Translations under genes and position numbers: made by a program | Part shown: piece after piece, positions 1 through 7,652 of the stretch | Layout: each line of letters begins with the position of its first letter | How positions within the stretch are numbered: position 1 is the first letter of the stretch | The notes under the pieces: generated by a model | Database searches by the model: none | Told to the model about the DNA's origin: nothing | The model's input: the letters and a program-made list of their open reading frames with translations, nothing else | Assembly (NCBI GenBank): GCA_002332905.1 | Contig: DDAM01000055.1 | Location: forward strand, 5,405 to 26,317 | Length of the DNA stretch: 20,913 nucleotides | Direction: 5' to 3' | From: Firmicutes bacterium UBA2058 | Lineage (GTDB): Bacteria; Bacillota; Clostridia; Tissierellales; Sedimentibacteraceae

Positions 1-19
1 GTAGTATTCGAATTCATTA

Positions 20-64
20 AATAAAAGGAATGTATCATATCTATCAATATATGATACATTCCTT
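20..64 (-). terminator. Intrinsic terminator of the M1 peptidase operon
   Basis: Perfect 16-bp inverted repeat with arms at 25-40 and 49-64 and an 8-base loop. Read on the minus strand it is followed by TTTTATTTAA, a reasonable U-tract. It lies 57 bases past the stop of the peptidase gene. The plus-strand side has no run of T, so it acts mainly for minus-strand transcription. Confidence 0.85.
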
Positions 65-120
65 GTCTTGTTTAACATTTAAATCTACAAAATATATATT
101 CTAACTGTGTGGTATGTATA

Positions 121-1779
121 TTAATGAGTAGCCTCGTAAAATTTATAAACATCATATTTTTGCTTGTTAATAGAATTATCTAAAAACTCTTTATAACTAT
201 CTCCACATATTTCTCCGACAATATTGATTAAATCCTGTGATGTAGTATTAGTAAATCTAAAGTCTTTATAAAGCTTTCTAAAAACTTCTACAAACTTTTC
301 ATCACCTACCTGTTTTCTTAAATCATGAAGAACTACAGTACCTAAACAAACAGTATGATTGTAGCTATCGCAACTTTGATAACTATATACAGATTTATTT
401 ATCGGATAAGTAGCTTTATCCATAAAGTTTTTCATTTTTATTAATGAATACACAGTACTAGGATTTCTTGAACCGAATAAATCTTCAAAAAATAAATGAG
501 TCCAACAACTTGTTAGTGATTCATCCATAAAAGCTTCATCATATGAACTATTTCCTACAACATTAAACCACCATTGATGTATTAATTCATGAATAATTGT
601 ATCGTCAAGCCAATTTACTTTTCCAGCATTGATATTCGTGTTTGTATCATCATTGTAAGCCCCCATGTTTATTACAGTAGGATACTCCATACTTATTGTA
701 TCCATAGGGCTCTCAACTATATCAAGTTCATTAAAAGGATATTTTCCTACTGCTTTTGTCATAAAATCAATACCCTCTTTTAAATAATTTATCATTCTTT
801 GATTTGTAGCTTCATGACCCTCAAAATAGTATGTTTTAACCGTAATTACTTGCATGTCCACAGTTTCACATTTATAATCTGGTGAAGTAAAGAAAACAAA
901 ATCTTTTACATTGCTTTCTTTAGCATTGATAGTTTTTAAACCACTATCACCATTTTCAGTTTCAACCTCAACTCCTGTTGCTGCTACAACATAATCCTTC
1001 GGAACTGTAATATTTACATTATAATCATTATAGTATCCATAGTTGGATTCACCAATATAGTAATATGGTCTTTCATCCCAGCCATTTGTTTCAACATTGT
1101 AATAGCAAACTATAGGGTACCAATAAACTAACGAATATGTATTTTCATAATAACTCATTCTTTCTACAGAGCTTGGTAGTGTTAAATCAAATTCAATTAT
1201 TATATCAAGCTTTTCATTTTTCTTTAATATATCAGGTAGTTCAAACTTAAGTATTTCATTATCTTGAGAAAAGTTAATACTTTTTGAATTTATATCAACT
1301 AAGCTTATTGCTATATTTCCATAACAATTATTTATAATACTACTAGCAACTTGTGTTGCATATACACCATCTTTACTATAGTAATCCGGATAAAGATGTA
1401 ATGCTAAGTCATTTAAATCTGCTCCTGTATTATTAACATAATTAATTGTTTGCCTGCAACTAAGTACTTTTTTTTCAGTATCCAAAAAACAATCAATATT
1501 GTACATTGAGCGATTGTTAGTATCAACATATTGAATTTCATTAACAGGATTATTTTCAATATAATCAGAAAGTAGTATATCATTCTCTATATATTTATCA
1601 TTTTTTTCACCTGTTTTGTTAGAAACTAAATTTTCATTACTTTTATCTTCGATATTATTGGATGAATTAACATTTGCATTAATCGGACTATTTGCTGAAT
1701 TTTCACTAGAACATGAACAAATTGAAATTAATAAAAATAGAATTAACAAAAATGAAATAGTTTTTTTAAATGAACTCAT
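121..1779 (-). CDS. M1 family (gluzincin) metallopeptidase, lipoprotein
   Basis: A 552-aa secreted, lipid-anchored zinc aminopeptidase-type protein. Seen: a basic N-terminus, a hydrophobic stretch (about residues 8-20) and a lipobox ending at Cys23 (I-C-S-C), so diacylglyceryl anchoring outside the membrane is expected. The M1 zinc site is intact: HELIH at 397-401 (His397, Glu398, His401) and the third ligand Glu420 in MDESL, the HExxH-x18-E spacing of the family. A degenerate substrate-binding motif SMEYP sits at 363-367, where classical members have GAMEN. Family knowledge: such enzymes trim N-terminal residues from peptides; the substrate here is unknown. The start follows TGGAGG on the minus strand. 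It lies 2 bp after the upstream membrane-protein gene, so the two are cotranscribed and probably translationally coupled. Confidence 0.9.
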   Translation of the reverse strand: MSSFKKTISFLLILFLLISICSCSSENSANSPINANVNSSNNIEDKSNENLVSNKTGEKNDKYIENDILLSDYIENNPVNEIQYVDTNNRSMYNIDCFLDTEKKVLSCRQTINYVNNTGADLNDLALHLYPDYYSKDGVYATQVASSIINNCYGNIAISLVDINSKSINFSQDNEILKFELPDILKKNEKLDIIIEFDLTLPSSVERMSYYENTYSLVYWYPIVCYYNVETNGWDERPYYYIGESNYGYYNDYNVNITVPKDYVVAATGVEVETENGDSGLKTINAKESNVKDFVFFTSPDYKCETVDMQVITVKTYYFEGHEATNQRMINYLKEGIDFMTKAVGKYPFNELDIVESPMDTISMEYPTVINMGAYNDDTNTNINAGKVNWLDDTIIHELIHQWWFNVVGNSSYDEAFMDESLTSCWTHLFFEDLFGSRNPSTVYSLIKMKNFMDKATYPINKSVYSYQSCDSYNHTVCLGTVVLHDLRKQVGDEKFVEVFRKLYKDFRFTNTTSQDLINIVGEICGDSYKEFLDNSINKQKYDVYKFYEATH

Positions 1780-1781
1780 AA

Positions 1782-2330
1782 TTAAATACCTCCATTCAAA
1801 TTATATTTTTCTATCATATTGTAAATAAAACTTTCATCAAAATTTTGATTAATCTTATAATCATGGTTATAGTTTTCTTTATAATCTGAATCTAAACTAC
1901 TTCTAACTAAAATTCTGTTCGAATCAATAACATTTATATCTATCTCATCAGTCTTTTGCTCTTTTAATGTATAATTCTCTTTTTTTTGAGTTATATAATA
2001 ATTAGCCTTAATATAAATGCTATAACGTTTATTAAGTTCTTTTCCTTCGTCTTCATAAATATTTTTATAGATTTTTATAGGTCTTAAGTCTTTAAAATAA
2101 TTTAATACCTCTACTATTAGTTCCTTATCGTCTAAATTGTAAGATTTATAATCTTCATTATCCGATATTGTAAAAGAAATACTATATTCAGTATAATTTT
2201 CGTTAGATATAAAATCATCTAATAGCTTGTTTAAATCTTTGCCATTATTGTATTTTGCTATATTAGCGACTATAATTATTAACATTAACAACATTAAAAT
2301 AATTTTAATAACATTACCGTTCTTAAACAT
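1782..2330 (-). CDS. Small membrane-anchored protein of unknown family
   Basis: 182 aa, not recognised. One hydrophobic segment near the N-terminus (about residues 7-24, rich in I, L and M) is followed by a lysine/glutamate/asparagine-rich domain with no cysteine or recognisable motif; this suggests a signal anchor with an extracytoplasmic domain. The reading frame is open for another 32 codons upstream, but I chose the ATG at 2330 because GAGGTG lies 4 bases before it and the hydrophobic segment then begins where a signal anchor should. The stop is 2 bp before the start of the M1 peptidase lipoprotein, so the two are very likely one operon, and a shared surface role is a reasonable inference. 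Confidence 0.7.
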   Translation of the reverse strand: MFKNGNVIKIILMLLMLIIIVANIAKYNNGKDLNKLLDDFISNENYTEYSISFTISDNEDYKSYNLDDKELIVEVLNYFKDLRPIKIYKNIYEDEGKELNKRYSIYIKANYYITQKKENYTLKEQKTDEIDINVIDSNRILVRSSLDSDYKENYNHDYKINQNFDESFIYNMIEKYNLNGGI

Positions 2331-2582
2331 ATACACCTCACAATTAAAACGAGTATTTAATACCAATACGATACCACGATTTACCATATTATGCAATATT
2401 GACATCAATATTTTAATTAATTGCATTTAACTGAATACTAGCTTTTATTGGTGATGGAATTAAAAGCAATAGTTGCATCTAACCACGGTGGCAGAGTAGT
2501 ATAATTAATAAACTAACGTATAAACATAAAAAATAACTATAACTATTTTTTACATAAAAACAGAATTTCTGAAATTATATAC
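2331..2582. other. Divergent intergenic region, membrane protein / glyQS
   Basis: The minus-strand operon should start here, but I find only a weak candidate promoter for it (TTGCAT, 17 bases, TATCGT, about 2400 down to 2370 on the minus strand). An A/T-only inverted repeat lies near 2527-2552. No open frame with a ribosome binding site was seen. Confidence 0.4.
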
Positions 2583-2611
2583 TTGACATAAATATTATAG
2601 ATGAGTATACT
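2583..2611 (+). promoter_or_regulatory. Consensus sigma-A promoter of the T-box/glyQS unit
   Basis: TTGACA at 2583-2588, a 17-base spacer and TATACT at 2606-2611. Expected transcript start is near 2618, which leaves room for a complete T-box leader of about 290 bases before the terminator. Confidence 0.85.
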
Positions 2612-2617
2612 ATACAA

Positions 2618-2909
2618 AATAAATATTAGGCAATGATAAGGAATAGTATGTATTATTTAATTTTTAGAGAGAAGATGTTTGGTGAAAATCTTTATGAAAA
2701 TAATATAGAAGGCGCCTTTGAGCTTTTGGATTGAAAAGATAATTCTGATTAGATTCCAACGGAACTTCTACCGTTAAAAAGAAACAGCATAAAGAAAAAA
2801 TTCATGTGCTGGCAGAGTGCAGAAGTAATTCTGAATTTAGGTGGTACCACGGAAATTTGTTTATTAATAAGATTTTTCGCCCTAAGCAATAGTAGCTTAG
2901 GGCTTTTTT
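2618..2909 (+). promoter_or_regulatory. T-box riboswitch leader, glycine specific
   Basis: Leader RNA that senses uncharged tRNA-Gly and allows read-through into glyQS. Seen in order: AGAGAG at 2666-2671, a GGTG element at 2681-2684, the likely specifier GGC (glycine) at 2711-2713 in GAAGGCGCC, and the T-box AGGTGGTACCACGG at 2839-2852. The 3' part ends in a terminator hairpin at 2879-2903. Known for the class: the T-box bulge pairs with the tRNA acceptor end and forms the antiterminator. The specifier assignment rests on its position in Stem I and agrees with the downstream gene. Confidence 0.9.
2879..2909 (+). terminator. Regulated terminator of the glycine T-box
   Basis: Perfect 9-bp stem, GCCCTAAGC at 2879-2887 and GCTTAGGGC at 2895-2903, with a 7-base loop and six T at 2904-2909. 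It is the off-state structure of the T-box leader. Confidence 0.92.
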
Positions 2910-2942
2910 ATTTCCCATTAAAATTATTAGGAGGATTTTATT

Positions 2943-4319
2943 ATGAAAAGTGTAACAATGGATGAATTAATAGCTTACTGTAACAGATATGGTTTTATAT
3001 TTCAAGGCAGTGAAATATATGGAGGTTTGGCAAACACATGGGATTATGGACCATTAGGTACAAGACTAAAAAATAATATTAAAGATGCATGGAGGTATTT
3101 CTTTATTCAAAAAAGAAAAAATAGTTATGAATTAGATTCTGATATACTCATGAATCCAACTGTATGGAAAGCTAGTGGACATTTAGATGGTTTTTCTGAT
3201 CCTTTACTTGATTGTAAAGAATGCAAAACAAGACATAGAGCGGATAATTTAATAAATGATTTTGATATAAATGCTAATGCAGACGCGATGACTCATGAAG
3301 AAATGGTTGCCTATATTAAAAAGTACAGCATACCTTGTCTGAAATGCGGAAAGTCTAATTTTACAGATTTAAGGCAATTTAACCTAATGTTTGAAACAAA
3401 AAGAGGAGTTATTGATGATTCTTCAAATAAAGTCTATTTGAGACCAGAAAACGCACAAGGAGAATATGTAAATTTCCCAAATATTTTAAGAACAATGAGA
3501 ACAAAATTACCTTTTAGTATTGGACAGATTGGAAAAGCATTTAGAAATGAAATAACTCCCGGAAATTTTATATTCAGAACTATAGAATTTGAACAAATGG
3601 AATATCAAACCTTCTGTAAAAAAGGTGATGACGAAAAACTATATGAATATTTCAAGCAGTATGGTTTGGAGTTTTTTAAATTCATTGGTCTTTCATCAGA
3701 ACATATGCGTTTTCGTGATCATGACAAACTAGTTTTTTACGCTAAAGCAGCATGTGATATTGAATATTTGTTTCCATTTGGGTGGGGAGAAATAAATGGT
3801 ACTCACAATAGAACAGATTATGACTTATCAAGACACCAACAGTTTTCAGGTAAATCTCTTGAGTACCTTGATACAGAAACAAATCAGAAATTTATACCTT
3901 ATGTCATTGAATCCACCTATGGTTTAGGCAGACTGATATTAGCTGTACTTTGCGAATGTCTTGAAGAGGAAGAGCTAGAAGGTGGAGAAACAAGACAGGT
4001 ATTACGAATAAAGGAATCATTAGCACCTATTAAAGTCAATGTTTTGCCATTATTTAAGAAAAGACATGCTGATAAGGCACAAAGCATTTACGAAGAGTTA
4101 TCCATGCATATAATGACATCCTACGATGAGGCAGGAAATATCGGAAGGCGTTACAGACGTGGAGATGCAATAGGTACACCTTATGCGGTAACAATAGATG
4201 ATGATACGCTAGATAACAATATGGTAACAGTCAGATACCGTGACTCAATGAATCAAGAAAAGGTTAATGTTGATGAGCTCGTAGAGTTTTTCTTGATGAA
4301 GTGCAGAATCAGCAGATAA
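2943..4319 (+). CDS. glyQS: Glycine--tRNA ligase, single-chain class II type
   Basis: 458 aa. Charges tRNA-Gly with glycine in the cytoplasm, as the homodimeric (alpha2) GlyRS used by many Clostridia, archaea and eukaryotes rather than the two-subunit glyQ/glyS enzyme. Seen: the N-terminal motif GGLANTWDYGPLGTRL (27-42); two CxxC pairs (Cys91/Cys94 and Cys132/Cys135) that fit a zinc knuckle; class II motif 2 with FRNE at 200-203; motif 3 E-S-T-Y-G-L-G-R at 323-330; and a C-terminal anticodon-binding domain (about 360-455). Length is normal for the family. The start has AGGAGG 9 bases upstream. A glycine T-box in front controls it, so expression should rise when charged tRNA-Gly falls. Confidence 0.97.
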   Translation: MKSVTMDELIAYCNRYGFIFQGSEIYGGLANTWDYGPLGTRLKNNIKDAWRYFFIQKRKNSYELDSDILMNPTVWKASGHLDGFSDPLLDCKECKTRHRADNLINDFDINANADAMTHEEMVAYIKKYSIPCLKCGKSNFTDLRQFNLMFETKRGVIDDSSNKVYLRPENAQGEYVNFPNILRTMRTKLPFSIGQIGKAFRNEITPGNFIFRTIEFEQMEYQTFCKKGDDEKLYEYFKQYGLEFFKFIGLSSEHMRFRDHDKLVFYAKAACDIEYLFPFGWGEINGTHNRTDYDLSRHQQFSGKSLEYLDTETNQKFIPYVIESTYGLGRLILAVLCECLEEEELEGGETRQVLRIKESLAPIKVNVLPLFKKRHADKAQSIYEELSMHIMTSYDEAGNIGRRYRRGDAIGTPYAVTIDDDTLDNNMVTVRYRDSMNQEKVNVDELVEFFLMKCRISR

Positions 4320-4337
4320 CATAGCCTATTAAAATCC

Positions 4338-4352
4338 AATGCAGATTGCATT
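4338..4352 (+). terminator. Weak hairpin after glyQS
   Basis: AATGCA (4338-4343), loop GAT, TGCATT (4347-4352), followed by TTCT. A 6-bp stem with little U-tract makes a poor terminator, so some glyQS transcripts may continue into the antiporter gene. Confidence 0.3.
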
Positions 4353-4405
4353 TTCTATTGTATTAGTACGGTATAAATTGATATTATATATACACTAAAT
4401 AATAT

Positions 4406-4436
4406 TTGTCAATAATACATTTAAAGAGCTTATAAT
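4406..4436 (+). promoter_or_regulatory. Possible promoter of the NhaC-family gene
   Basis: TTGTCA at 4406-4411 and a perfect -10 TATAAT at 4431-4436, but with a 19-base spacer, longer than optimal. It would give a 5' leader of about 50 bases. Confidence 0.35.
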
Positions 4437-4491
4437 AATGCATTTTCAGGAGATAATTATATAAAATAAAACAAGGAGAGATAGCACAATA

Positions 4492-6132
4492 ATGAAAACG
4501 TTTCATTTAAGAAGCAATAAGAAATTAGTACTTATCGGACTTATTTTTATTGTAGTAGCATTAATTATTCCTAATGTTGCTTTAGGTTTCACTGGTGAAG
4601 TAGAGCATCAAAGTAATATTTACGCAACAGCATGGTCATTACTTCCTCCAGTAATTGCCATTATACTAGCATTCTTTACTAAGGAAGTTTATTCTTCACT
4701 TTTTGCTGGAGTTCTTGTAGGAGCAATATTGTACGCTAATTATGATATAATGTTTGCCCTTGAATCAATGATTACCATTATTAGCGGTGAATTAGGTGAT
4801 AACGGTGGACTTGTTGTTTTTCTAGTTGAACTCGGTATCATAGTAGCAATGATGCAATTGTCTGGATGTACTTCAGTTTTTGCAGACTGGGCGTCAAAAA
4901 GAATTAAGACAAGAAGGGGAGCACTTCTTGCAACAACAGGATTAGGACTTATATTTTTTATAGACGATTATTTTAACTGTTTAACAACAGGAAATATAAT
5001 GAGACCTGTAACTGATAAACACAAAATATCACGTGCAAGACTTGCGTACAACATTGACTGTACTGCGGCTCCTATTTGTATAATAGCACCTATATCAAGC
5101 TGGGCTGCTGCTGTTTCATCATACATACCAGCTGAAACTGGTATAGACGGTTTTATGGTTTTCGTTCAAGCGATTCCTTTTAACTATTACGCACTTCTCA
5201 CAATTTGTATGTTATTTACTCTTGCGATTTTAAAATTTGATTTTGGTCCTATGAGAAAATATGAGCGTATGGCTATTGAAAACGGAGATATCTACGGAGG
5301 TACAGGAGATTTATATGCTGACGTTGCTAAACCAGTTGACAACCCAAACGGTAAAGTAATAGATATGATTTTACCAGTAGTAGTATTGGTTATAGGCTGT
5401 GTCATAGGTCTTCTTTACACAGGAGGTTTCTTTGCCGGAGCAAATGTTATTGAAGCATTCAGTAACTGTGACGCATTCTTAGGTCTTCCAATAGGCGGCT
5501 TCTTCGCATTAATATTTACAATCGTATTATACTTAGCACGTAAGGTTATTACTCCGAAAGAATTTACAGACTGTATAACTAATGGTGTACACTTAATGGT
5601 ACCTGCAATGCTTATTCTAGTTTTCTCTTGGGCACTTAGTACAGTATGTCGTTCTAACTTAGGAGCAACTGCATTTGTAAAAGATTTTGTGGAAAACACA
5701 TCATTCAATATGAACTTTTTACCATTCATCCTTTATGTGATAGGAACTGTAATTTCCTTTGCAACAGGAACTGCATGGGGAACATTCGGAATTCTTATTC
5801 CTATGGTTATAGCTATATTTGGTGAAATTAATACTTTATCACTTATATGTATAGCAGGTGCATTAGCAGGATCTGTTACAGGAGACCACTGTTCACCTAT
5901 TTCAGAAACAGCAATCATGTCATCAACTGCAGCACAAGTTGACTTTATGCAGCATGTAATTACCCAGTTACCTTATGCAATGTTTGTTGCAGCAATGTCA
6001 GGTGTAGGATTCCTTCTGGCAGGATTTATCCAAAATGCAGCTATAGTTCTTACAATTATGATAGTATTAATGGTTTCTGTACTTATAATTATAAAAAAAC
6101 TCACAGAACGAAAAAGTAGAAAATTCAGCTAA
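4492..6132 (+). CDS. NhaC-family Na+/H+ antiporter-type transporter
   Basis: A 546-aa integral membrane transporter with about 12-14 hydrophobic segments from residue 12 to 538. Family signatures seen: FFIDDYFNCLT (155-165), the GTAWGTFGILIP segment near 427-438, and GDHCSPISET at 464-473, the GD..SPISD/ET motif typical of the NhaC family. Members exchange protons with sodium, and some relatives swap organic acids or take up amino acids, so the substrate cannot be fixed from sequence. Start: ATG with AAGGAGAG 14 bases upstream, a rather long spacing. A strong terminator follows immediately. It lies 172 bp after glyQS on the same strand without a good terminator between. Confidence 0.88.
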   Translation: MKTFHLRSNKKLVLIGLIFIVVALIIPNVALGFTGEVEHQSNIYATAWSLLPPVIAIILAFFTKEVYSSLFAGVLVGAILYANYDIMFALESMITIISGELGDNGGLVVFLVELGIIVAMMQLSGCTSVFADWASKRIKTRRGALLATTGLGLIFFIDDYFNCLTTGNIMRPVTDKHKISRARLAYNIDCTAAPICIIAPISSWAAAVSSYIPAETGIDGFMVFVQAIPFNYYALLTICMLFTLAILKFDFGPMRKYERMAIENGDIYGGTGDLYADVAKPVDNPNGKVIDMILPVVVLVIGCVIGLLYTGGFFAGANVIEAFSNCDAFLGLPIGGFFALIFTIVLYLARKVITPKEFTDCITNGVHLMVPAMLILVFSWALSTVCRSNLGATAFVKDFVENTSFNMNFLPFILYVIGTVISFATGTAWGTFGILIPMVIAIFGEINTLSLICIAGALAGSVTGDHCSPISETAIMSSTAAQVDFMQHVITQLPYAMFVAAMSGVGFLLAGFIQNAAIVLTIMIVLMVSVLIIIKKLTERKSRKFS

Positions 6133-6141
6133 CAAAATATT

Positions 6142-6181
6142 ACTCCGTGAATGCTAAATAACTCCTTCACGGAGTTTTTTA
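6142..6181 (+). terminator. Terminator of the NhaC-family gene
   Basis: ACTCCGTGAA at 6142-6151 pairs perfectly with TTCACGGAGT at 6166-6175 across a 14-base loop, followed by a run of T. It starts 9 bases after the stop codon. Confidence 0.85.
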
Positions 6182-6186
6182 TTTTT

Positions 6187-6413
6187 AGGTGTAAAAACTC
6201 TACTATACTTTTTATATTATTTGAACTAGCTTCAAAATTACTAAACTCATTGCCTATAATCATTTTACCTTCTTTTAAATAATTTTTAGCCATTCCTTCT
6301 ATAGAAATAATCTCATTTAAAATTGGATTATCTAATTCATAGAGCCTTGTTACGTACCTGCTGCTTATGCAAAAATTATACTAATATTACCATAACGCTC
6401 AATGATAATATCT
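6187..6413 (-). pseudogene. Decayed coding remnant of unknown family
   Basis: On the minus strand one frame reads as protein-like sequence (ending in pieces such as YELDNPILNEIISIEGMAKN and IIGNEFSNFEAS). It has no start codon and is cut by a stop. A second frame just upstream (IDIIIERYGNISIIFA) appears to continue the same protein across a frameshift near 6370. The downstream end runs into the NhaC terminator, so the original C-terminus is missing. I do not recognise the family. Confidence 0.35.
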
Positions 6414-6440
6414 ATTTACTTTATAAAAACTATTATTCCT

Positions 6441-6572
6441 CTAAGATGTTTCAATGAAGCTCATACATTTTTCATCCTCATCTATTTCAATTTTAACTAG
6501 TTGACAATCACCTTCAAAATAATATTTACAATTTACCCTATCACATTCTTTTTCTTGATTTTCTAATATCAA
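6441..6572 (-). CDS. 43-aa cysteine-rich peptide, DUF1540-like
   Basis: A small frame starting with TTG at 6572, 8 bases after a perfect AGGAGG (6581-6586). The product is acidic and has four cysteines in a C-x4-C-x7-C-x12-C-x2-F pattern (Cys10, Cys15, Cys23, Cys36, Phe39). This resembles the short four-cysteine peptides of the DUF1540 type found in Clostridia, which look like small metal-binding or disulfide-linked proteins; the assignment rests on pattern only. It stands alone between the NhaC gene and the accessory region. The ribosome binding site and the ordered cysteines argue that it is real despite its size. Confidence 0.55.
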   Translation of the reverse strand: MILENQEKECDRVNCKYYFEGDCQLVKIEIDEDEKCMSFIETS

Positions 6573-6701
6573 ATTAAACACCTCCTGTTAAATACCGTTA
6601 TTATACATCATAAAATATAAATTTACAGAATTATACATTAGTTTTTTCTATTTTAGTTTAAAGTTTAATTTTAACATATACTAAATTTGAGGTGATGATT
6701 A

Positions 6702-6749
6702 ATGAAGTTTATAATAAAAGAAGCTGTTTGGAAGAAGATTAAAATCTAA
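6702..6749 (+). CDS. Possible 15-aa cationic peptide or truncated gene start
   Basis: ATG at 6702 follows a good GAGGTGATG ribosome binding site and encodes MKFIIKEAVWKKIKI before a TAA. A possible -10 (TATACT near 6678) lies just upstream, and a long-loop hairpin with a U-rich tail follows at 6792-6858, so a short transcript of about 165 bases is conceivable. It may equally be the surviving start of a lost gene; the plus orientation differs from its neighbours. Confidence 0.25.
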   Translation: MKFIIKEAVWKKIKI

Positions 6750-6791
6750 TGAACTACATAGTCTAGCCATAATATAATAAAAAAACCCAAT

Positions 6792-6858
6792 AGCCTTCCT
6801 TCTGGTTTTTACATGCAGTTGCAAGACCGCATATATAATATATCAGAAGGAGCTTTTA
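6792..6858. other. Long-loop structured hairpin, possible terminator
   Basis: CCTTCTG (6798-6804) pairs with CAGAAGG (6844-6850), extended by AGC (6792-6794) with GCT (6852-6854). The 39-base loop contains ATGC/GCAT, which can form an inner stem. On the plus strand it runs directly into CTTTTATTTTG. On the minus strand, seven T (6779-6785) follow after a 6-base gap. It could terminate in both directions or be a structured RNA. Confidence 0.4.
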
Positions 6859-7102
6859 TTTTGTGCTTGTAGCTTTTTGAAACCTAATTCTAGCGTGGTG
6901 GATTTTTCTAAAACAAAAAAGAAAGTCTTAATCTAAACTTTCTCCATTCTTTAATTAAGTTGACGCTTTGCTCCAACCAATTGTTATTTTGTAAATATGA
7001 TAATACAAATGCCTATGAAAATCACATCTTTTCAATTATATTATGATATAGCACACTTATTGTACAATCACATGATTCTGATATAGTTTAGAAAGTCCTT
7101 TT

Positions 7103-7543
7103 TTATAGACTTTCTTTTATACTATTATCAATATTAAACTGCAACAACACATCCATAACTTTTCTTAAATTGCTTTTTATATCTCCATCTAATTCACTAT
7201 CTAATATCTCACTTATATTTATCCACTTATAATTACTATGCTCAAATGATAATTTTAATTTACTATCATCTTTACATCTACATAAAAACGACATTCCTAC
7301 TACCTGCTCATTGTTTTCTATCCACTTCCATGAATATATAAATCTTAAAATATCTATATCTAAATTTATTTCTTCTTTTATTTCTCTAGCTAATGATTCC
7401 TCTGGCAATTCTCCAAACTCAACCAAACCACCAGGAAACTCCCACATATTTTCGTGTCTTCCACCTTTAGCTCTTTGAATAATGAGAATTTGATTATTTT
7501 GATTTAATACTATTCCCTTTGTAGCTACATAAAATTTATTCAT
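7103..7543 (-). CDS. Nudix hydrolase
   Basis: 146 aa. Hydrolyses a nucleoside diphosphate linked to another moiety; the MutT/8-oxo-dGTP-type sanitising role is common but not provable here. The Nudix box is at 39-61: Gly39-x5-Glu45-x7-Arg53-Glu54-Ile55-x-Glu57-Glu58, with Asn60 in place of the usual Gly in the last part (EEINL). The preceding WEFPGG is typical of MutT-like members. Start: ATG at 7543 with AGGAGG 7 bases before. The stop codon lies in the loop of an inverted repeat. It is the first intact gene of the minus-strand accessory stretch and appears to be a single-gene unit. Confidence 0.9.
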   Translation of the reverse strand: MNKFYVATKGIVLNQNNQILIIQRAKGGRHENMWEFPGGLVEFGELPEESLAREIKEEINLDIDILRFIYSWKWIENNEQVVGMSFLCRCKDDSKLKLSFEHSNYKWINISEILDSELDGDIKSNLRKVMDVLLQFNIDNSIKESL

Positions 7544-7550
7544 ATCTGAC

Positions 7551-7579
7551 CTCCTGTCATAGGGACAGAGTTTTCTGTC
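7551..7579 (-). promoter_or_regulatory. Alternative hairpins at the Nudix ribosome binding site
   Basis: In the minus-strand mRNA GACAGA (7579-7574) can pair with TCTGTC (7569-7564). The same TCTGTC can instead pair with GACAG (7558-7554), which overlaps the GGAGG ribosome binding site (7555-7551). The GGGACAG/CTGTC core also resembles REP-like hairpins scattered in Clostridia. A function is not demonstrated. Confidence 0.25.
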
Positions 7580-7652
7580 AACACTTTACTCCTTTCCCTA
7601 TATTGTCATACCATTTCTATATATTTCATTTTATGCTTATTTTTCTATTGTC

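Larger units (their letters stand above)
6573..7102. other. Long intergenic region with small remnants
   Basis: 530 bases without a sizeable gene. It holds a 15-codon plus-strand frame (6702-6749), a long-loop hairpin (6792-6854), and a minus-strand open stretch of 34 codons without start (6908-7012, containing NNNWLEQSVNLIKEWRKF) that looks like the C-terminal remnant of an unidentified protein. An inverted repeat at 7090-7097/7108-7115 (AGAAAGTC/GACTTTCT) surrounds the stop codon of the Nudix gene; its U-rich side favours the plus strand. Confidence 0.4.

Noticed and set aside
2331..2426. A longer start for the membrane-anchored protein (32 extra codons)
   Set aside because: No ribosome binding site precedes the upstream ATG, while the ATG at 2330 has GAGGTG and a signal anchor right after it.
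2483..2496. ACCACGGTGGCAG, which resembles part of a T-box element
   Set aside because: It lies upstream of the glyQS promoter and has no following antiterminator or terminator.
2527..2552. A/T-only inverted repeat as a terminator
   Set aside because: No G-C pairs in the stem and no gene ending next to it on either strand.
5415..5918. Two minus-strand open frames within the NhaC-family gene
   Set aside because: Antisense shadows of a well-supported membrane transporter.
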